Of a stretch of DNA of 64,000 nt, positions 58,813 through 64,000 are shown in pieces. This stretch comes from Actinomycetota bacterium (GTDB taxonomy: Bacteria; Actinomycetota; Acidimicrobiia; Acidimicrobiales; Ilumatobacteraceae), in contig WLDE01000001.1 in NCBI GenBank assembly GCA_009704985.1, positions 1-64,000 of the forward strand, written 5' to 3'. Position numbers and translations under genes: made by a program. Position 1 is the stretch's first letter. The number at the start of each line of letters is the position of its first letter. A model generated the notes under the pieces. The model was given only the letters and a program-made list of their open reading frames with translations. It ran no database searches and was not told where the DNA came from.

Positions 58813-60578
58813 CACGCCGGCCTCGAGATCACCAGGCACGACAGCGCCTCGTCGGCCTGGAGCAGGACGTCGGCGCCGAGGATCAGCTGTCCGTCGGGGT
58901 CGGTGATCGGTTGGGTCACCCGCCCGCTGATCGGAACGCCGGCCTTCGAGCACTCGATGCGATCGAACACGAACCCGGCCGGTGCGCCGTCCTCGACGAT
59001 CCGCACGGTCTTGCTGGCCTGGCCCGTGTTGAAGGAGTAGTCGAGCGTCACCGAGGCCGTGACGCTGCGGTCGAGCAGGCGGTCACCGATGTCGGTGGAG
59101 AAGTTCCAACGGCTGTCGTCGGGCACGTCCTGCAGCACGCCGCCGATCTCCACCCGCTTCTGGAGGGTGATCGTGCCGCCGCACTCGGCCGCCATGATCG
59201 CCCGGAGCACGGTGGCCGTGTTGACGAACGCAGCACGGAAGAAGTCGGCGTCGGCGGCGTTGCCACCTCCGCCGTTCGCCGCAGGGTCGTACTCGACGGA
59301 CCCGACGACCGACTTCAGGTTGTTGATCGCCGACGTCCGGTTGAAGTCGGCGCCGACCAGCACACCGATGATCCGGGCCGAGGTGCGCCGGCCCTCGTTG
59401 GCCTTCGACTGGGCGCTCGCCACCGCCACGGAGGTCGAGATGTTCGAGCCCCCGGCGTTCGCGATGTTCCGGTTCGGTTCGCCGTCGGTGACGAACACGA
59501 CGAGGTCGGGGGTGGTCGGGAACGGGTTGCCCGTGCCGTCGAAGAACGGCATGTGCAGCCCGCTCTCCCAGTTCGTGCCGGAACCGATCTGGTCCCAGTG
59601 CACGCCGTCGACCGTGGGTGCGTCGGGGTTGCTCTGGTTCCAGTTGCCGTCACGGTTGTCGAGTTGCGTGATGCGGTTGCGGGCCGCGGTGATCTCCGAG
59701 GACGGGTTGAGCAACGACACGAAGGATCCGGCAGCGGTCGGGTACATCCGGTAGGCGGCGCGGTCGAAGCCGACCACGTTGATCCGCACCGGCGTGCCCC
59801 GGAAGAGGTCGATGAACTCGGTGGCGGCGTTCTCGAGCTGCACACCACCGTTGTTCAGCGGCACCGAGCCCGACGTGTCGAGCACCAGGGTGATCGTCCC
59901 ACCGCACCGGCTCGGCGGAGCGCTGGGATCCACGAAGCCGAGGTTGGGGTCGCTCGGCAGGAACTCGTCCTCCGACAGGCCGGCCCCACCGGTCGAGAAG
60001 GTCTCGCCGTTGTCGAAGGTGATCACGACGTCCTCACCGATCGGCTTCAGCACGACCTGGTTGCGCGAGCGCACCTCGAGGGCGTGGATGGGCTTCTGGT
60101 CGGGGGTCCATCCGGGTGGCGGCGCGGGGAGCTCGTGTGCCACCCCCACCGGGATCACCCGCTCCTGCGGGGTGCCGGCCGCACGAATCTCGTAGCGGAT
60201 CAACCGCCAGTGGTTGCCGACGTTGACGTACCGATACGCCACGTGGAACTGCTCCGTCGTGGAGCCGCTGATGTCGACCCGGGTGATCGTGAGGGCGTTC
60301 GTGCCGGGCAGGACCGTGGACGTCGCGGGGCTGTGGACGGGGTCGGTGTTGGTGGCCGATGCCGAGGCGAGGTCCACGGGCAGCCACGTCTGCACGAAGC
60401 TGATGTCCTTCGACACCGCGACCCGCTGCTCCGCGTCGGGTGCGGTGCGCAGCACCACGATCAGCGCAGCGCACACGGCCGACATGATCGTTCCGGCGAC
60501 GACGATCGACACGAGCAGCTCGGGCACCGAGAACCCGTGGTCCCGGTCGGTCCGGAGGTGGTCATCCCTGTGTCGCAT
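58812..60578 (-). CDS. PilW-like type IV prepilin with embedded von Willebrand factor A domain
   Basis: HGFSVPELLVSIVVAGTIMSAVCAAL prepilin motif; vWA MIDAS LVLDTSGSVPLNN...VVFVTDGEPNRN. Confidence 0.85.
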   Translation of the reverse strand: MRHRDDHLRTDRDHGFSVPELLVSIVVAGTIMSAVCAALIVVLRTAPDAEQRVAVSKDISFVQTWLPVDLASASATNTDPVHSPATSTVLPGTNALTITRVDISGSTTEQFHVAYRYVNVGNHWRLIRYEIRAAGTPQERVIPVGVAHELPAPPPGWTPDQKPIHALEVRSRNQVVLKPIGEDVVITFDNGETFSTGGAGLSEDEFLPSDPNLGFVDPSAPPSRCGGTITLVLDTSGSVPLNNGGVQLENAATEFIDLFRGTPVRINVVGFDRAAYRMYPTAAGSFVSLLNPSSEITAARNRITQLDNRDGNWNQSNPDAPTVDGVHWDQIGSGTNWESGLHMPFFDGTGNPFPTTPDLVVFVTDGEPNRNIANAGGSNISTSVAVASAQSKANEGRRTSARIIGVLVGADFNRTSAINNLKSVVGSVEYDPAANGGGGNAADADFFRAAFVNTATVLRAIMAAECGGTITLQKRVEIGGVLQDVPDDSRWNFSTDIGDRLLDRSVTASVTLDYSFNTGQASKTVRIVEDGAPAGFVFDRIECSKAGVPISGRVTQPITDPDGQLILGADVLLQADEALSCLVISRPA

Positions 60579-61200
60579 CTCGCTCCTCGTCGGTCCGGAG
60601 ATCGCCCATCACGAGCTCGATCTGGCTGGTCTGCGACCCGTCGGGCGCCGTCACCTGCAGGGTGATCTCCTGCAGGGTCCGCTCCTTCGTGAGCGAGATG
60701 GTCGTCCGACCGCAGTCACCGGTGGGCACCGGGTTCGCGGTGCTCCAGGTCTTGGTGGTCGTGTCCCAGTAGCGGATCGAGACGACCTCGACGGTCTCGC
60801 GGGGCCACTCGAACATGGCCGCGGCGTTCCGTGCCTTCGACTGGTAGCCACCGGCCGAATCGGTCTCGGGGCACGGGTGCCAGCCGTAGTTGGTCACCCG
60901 GTCGATCGCACTGCCCAGGACCGCCTCGACCTTGGCCTCGGTGTCGCTGAAGCTGGACACGCGGATGGCCGACCACATCGCCGGGAGAACGCTCGACACC
61001 ACCAGTGCGAGCAGCATGACGGCGATCAACACCTCGACGAGCGTGTAGCCCCGGTCCCGTCCCCGAGGCGTCTCCGACGTGGCGCCGGACGATGCCGGCT
61101 CGTCGCGGCGGTCTGCTGGTCGTGCTGACCGATTGGTCCCGTCCACTCGCCTCACCCGTGCTCCGATCGCCGTCGGCTTCGACCGTTGTGGTCGAGACAT
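60562..61200 (-). CDS. PilV-like type IV prepilin (start codon uncertain)
   Basis: RGYTLVEVLIAVMLLALVVSSVLPAMWSAI class III prepilin motif. Confidence 0.82.
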   Translation of the reverse strand: MSRPQRSKPTAIGARVRRVDGTNRSARPADRRDEPASSGATSETPRGRDRGYTLVEVLIAVMLLALVVSSVLPAMWSAIRVSSFSDTEAKVEAVLGSAIDRVTNYGWHPCPETDSAGGYQSKARNAAAMFEWPRETVEVVSIRYWDTTTKTWSTANPVPTGDCGRTTISLTKERTLQEITLQVTAPDGSQTSQIELVMGDLRTDEERDATQG

Positions 61201-61341
61201 CGGGCGGTCGACGAGCAGACCTGAGTCAGAGCATGGTCACGGTCGCGTCAGGCGCGGCTCAAATCTCGACGCCGACGTGAGGGGCCCCACTCGACGCGGT
61301 CGATCAGACGGTGTCGAGAGCGCGGCGACGGCGGTCGACGC

Positions 61342-63291
61342 CTACTGGGTCGACCAGCTGTTGACCGCGTAGGCGCCGTTCTCCTTCACCTGCACGATCG
61401 CCGTCGACGTCACGACGGGCGTGCCGCCGGTGGTGGACGTGACGATCTTCAGCGTGTGCATGACGATCGGGTTCACGAGCCCGAGCTCGAACGTGGCCGG
61501 CCGGACCGGCGACACCTCGATGCTCGACGCGAGCACGCCCCCGCCGATGGAGACGTCCTTCCCGGCGTCGGTGCCGGGCGCCGTCGTCACGACCACCCGC
61601 CCCTGCGGGACGCTCACGTGACCGGGGATGGCGAGCCGGACCGGCACCGCCGTGGTGAGGTTCACCTCGACGACCGGCGCCGGCACGGCCGCGGTGGAGG
61701 TGGTGAACGGGATCGTCGTCACCGGACCGGCGGCCGCCGCCTGGGTCACCTTGATGATCGCCGGATCGGCGAGCAGGTCCGCGTACGTGCGGCCCGTCAT
61801 GTCCGTCTGCGACACGAAGACCGTGAAGTTCTGCAGTCGCGCCGCACAGCACGGGTCCGTGCGGTTGTGCAGCACCACCTCGTGCACGGTGGAGCTGGGT
61901 CCGATCTCCACCTGCCACCAGGGGTTCGGTTCGTCGGCCTCCCCCGTGGACGACAGCGATCCGTCCGCGCCGAGACCGGAGGTGTTCCCGTCGACGGCGC
62001 GCGCGGCGACGGCCGGGCCCTCGGTGGTCGACTGGGTCGCCGGCTTCCCCTGCGCGAGCTCGCCCGGCACGTTGGAGCTGGAGAGTCCGTTCACGCGGAC
62101 CTCGGCGAGGTTCAGCGGATCGGTGGTGCTGGCGAGTTGCACACGCACGTAGCGGCCCTGTGTGCCGGTGATGGCACCCGGCACGAGCGTGGACGGGCGG
62201 TAGCCCTCCGCGGTCGCCGGGGAGGGCGGATCGGTCGCGATCTGGCCGGCCGGTACCGAGAGGGTGTCCGCGCGCTCGAGGTCGACCAGCGTCGAGCCGC
62301 TCAGCTCGCCGTTCACGGTCATGATCGACACGCCGGCCGACGAGGCCGAGGTCACGTCGGCGGGGCCGACGTAGCGCTGGTTGAACACCACGCTCGGACC
62401 GGTGCCGGCGGTGGTGGTGTCGACGACGAGACGACCCTCACGACCGAACACGAACGTGGTGCCGAGGCCGCTGATGTTGTGCACGGTGGGCGCACCGACC
62501 GCGTAGAACGCCGCTTCCTGGTCGTTGGTGCACCCCTCGTTGCCACCGCCGCCGATCACGACGTTGGCGCTGCCGCTGAAGCGAACGTCGCGTTCGAAGT
62601 AGTAGACGCCTGACGTGAAGAACACCGGCGTCGAACCGGTGATGACCACGGGGTCCTGGTAGGTGCCCGGGAAGTAGACGGTGCAGGGCGGGTAGCCGGC
62701 CGGCATCGAGAATCCGATCGGCGAACGCAGGCTGTTGCTGCGCGACGGCAGCAACGGCAACCACATCCGGTCGTCGGCCGGCCGGGGCGTGGTGTCACTG
62801 CGCCACTGGTTCGCCGGAGCCCCCCCGCTGCTCGGCATCGGTGACCCGATCGTGCCGCCGGGGGGGAGCGCGCCGACCCGGGTGGTGCCGACGCCGTACC
62901 GGAGCGTGTCCGGGTCCTCGGCGTGGGTCGAGTCCATCTTCCAGCACCGCGTCGACACCGCGGTCGTGAGTCCGGGCGACGCGAGGTCGCGCGGCACGGT
63001 GAGTCCTGCGGCGTCACAGACCTTGTACAGGCTGACCGGATCGGCGAGCGCGGTGCGCAGGCCGCCCTTCACCGCCTCGATGCGCGTGGTCTTCACCTGC
63101 AGCACCCGACTCTGGCTGCTCACCGCCTGGGCGTACTCGAGGATCGGCAGCACCATGAGGCCGCAGACGACGATCATCGCGAGCGCGAGCACGAGCGCGG
63201 AACCCTCGTCACGATCGACGGCGCGGACTCGGCCGTCGGCGCTGCGCCGCCGGTCGCGACGCCGCAGCCGTTCGGTGACGAGCTCGCTCAT
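61342..63291 (-). CDS. PilX-like pilus-associated protein with discoidin (F5/8 type C) module
   Basis: TM GSALVLALAMIVVCGLMVLPILEYAQA; GKPATQSTTEGPAVAARAVDGNTSG...NPWWQVEIGPSSTVHEVVLHNRTDPCCAARLQNFTVFVS. Confidence 0.83.
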   Translation of the reverse strand: MSELVTERLRRRDRRRSADGRVRAVDRDEGSALVLALAMIVVCGLMVLPILEYAQAVSSQSRVLQVKTTRIEAVKGGLRTALADPVSLYKVCDAAGLTVPRDLASPGLTTAVSTRCWKMDSTHAEDPDTLRYGVGTTRVGALPPGGTIGSPMPSSGGAPANQWRSDTTPRPADDRMWLPLLPSRSNSLRSPIGFSMPAGYPPCTVYFPGTYQDPVVITGSTPVFFTSGVYYFERDVRFSGSANVVIGGGGNEGCTNDQEAAFYAVGAPTVHNISGLGTTFVFGREGRLVVDTTTAGTGPSVVFNQRYVGPADVTSASSAGVSIMTVNGELSGSTLVDLERADTLSVPAGQIATDPPSPATAEGYRPSTLVPGAITGTQGRYVRVQLASTTDPLNLAEVRVNGLSSSNVPGELAQGKPATQSTTEGPAVAARAVDGNTSGLGADGSLSSTGEADEPNPWWQVEIGPSSTVHEVVLHNRTDPCCAARLQNFTVFVSQTDMTGRTYADLLADPAIIKVTQAAAAGPVTTIPFTTSTAAVPAPVVEVNLTTAVPVRLAIPGHVSVPQGRVVVTTAPGTDAGKDVSIGGGVLASSIEVSPVRPATFELGLVNPIVMHTLKIVTSTTGGTPVVTSTAIVQVKENGAYAVNSWSTQ

Positions 63292-64000
63292 ACGCGGTTC
63301 ACCGACTGCACGCACGACACCGCCTCGTTCGCCCGGACCTGTACGCGGATGCCGGTCCACGCAGTGTTGGGCACCTGGAACGTGGTGATCGGCTTCGCGA
63401 CTCCACCGGCGGTGCACGACCAGGAGACGTGCGTGTACCGGGTGAGGAGCGACAGGTCCACGGGCTGGATCTCGACGGTCACGAACTCGCCGTTCGGGAT
63501 CGAGAAGTCGAACGTGCCGCTCGGGAACGATCGTGTCGTGGTCACCACGTCACCGGAGGTCTGGATCGGCACGTCCGCCGAGTTCCTCGACGCCGAGTGC
63601 TGGTAGGTGAAGGGGTCCGCTGCGGCGGTGCTGCCGACCCTGGTCTGCAGCGTGAGCGTTCCGCCGCACTCCGCGAGCGCGACCGCCTCCATCGCCGCGG
63701 TGAACTGGGTGAACTCGGGCAGCAGGTACATGTTCGCGACGTCCGAGTTGATGTATTGGCCGTTCACCAACTGTGCCGGGATTCCGGTGTCGTCGCCGGC
63801 GATGAGCCGGCTCAGCATCACGGAGTTGCGGATGGACGTCGTGATCGTGTCGTAGGTCTCGAACGGCAACGAGTAGTCCTTGGTCCTGCTGCGGCCGGCC
63901 GACGGCAACGTGTTGTAGATCGCGAGCGTCGTCGGCTCCCAGTGCTGGTAGGGCGAGGCGTACGAGATGCGACGGTCCGCCGGCGGCGTCGAGTTGTAGG
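63288..64000 (-). CDS. C-terminal part of a protein paralogous to the vWA-pilin C-terminus (continues beyond window)
   Basis: Open to window edge; AECGGTLTLQTRV...ANEAVSCVQSVNRV parallels AECGGTITLQKRV...ADEALSCLVISRPA. Confidence 0.7.
   Translation of the reverse strand, partial: YNSTPPADRRISYASPYQHWEPTTLAIYNTLPSAGRSRTKDYSLPFETYDTITTSIRNSVMLSRLIAGDDTGIPAQLVNGQYINSDVANMYLLPEFTQFTAAMEAVALAECGGTLTLQTRVGSTAAADPFTYQHSASRNSADVPIQTSGDVVTTTRSFPSGTFDFSIPNGEFVTVEIQPVDLSLLTRYTHVSWSCTAGGVAKPITTFQVPNTAWTGIRVQVRANEAVSCVQSVNRV

Overview
High-GC actinobacterial-type chromosomal window (gene content and style suggest Acidimicrobiia/Ilumatobacter-like; this is inference, no search was run). Most of the first ~51 kb reads as a one-carbon / methylated-amine island. 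It holds a peptide-type ABC transporter, a heterotetrameric sarcosine-oxidase-like operon with a compact alpha subunit and no recognisable soxG, fhs-folD-iclR, a GMC (choline dehydrogenase-like) oxidoreductase, a glycine betaine ABC importer in two parts, and a complete non-pyrrolysine MttB / corrinoid protein / methyl-THF methyltransferase / RamA-like activator / MetF cluster. It also holds a dimethylglycine dehydrogenase-like gene with etfBA and a GntR regulator, and a tandem glycine riboswitch followed by gcvP-(phasin/histone-tail-like ORF)-gcvT. The conserved actinobacterial gcvH-FHA(GarA-like)-MerR-BFN-MerR block follows. The right end (56.4-64 kb, minus strand) is a cluster of modular pilin-like genes: a PilX-like protein with a C-terminal PA14 module on a poly-Thr stalk, a PilW-like prepilin containing a vWA domain, a PilV-like prepilin, a PilX-like paralog carrying a discoidin (F5/8C) module, and the end of a further protein related to the vWA pilin. 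Most notable signals: (1) the modular adhesive pilin cluster; (2) a tandem 15-bp palindrome pair with identical 18-bp spacing at three separate promoters (fhs, iclR, corrinoid protein), which looks like an IclR regulon; (3) coexistence of oxidative and corrinoid betaine demethylation routes with two function-unknown ORFs inside the corrinoid operon; (4) a possible switchable, T-box-like RNA hairpin ahead of metF; (5) many short tandem repeats, including (AC)10 and a 13 x 9-bp array abutting a start codon.
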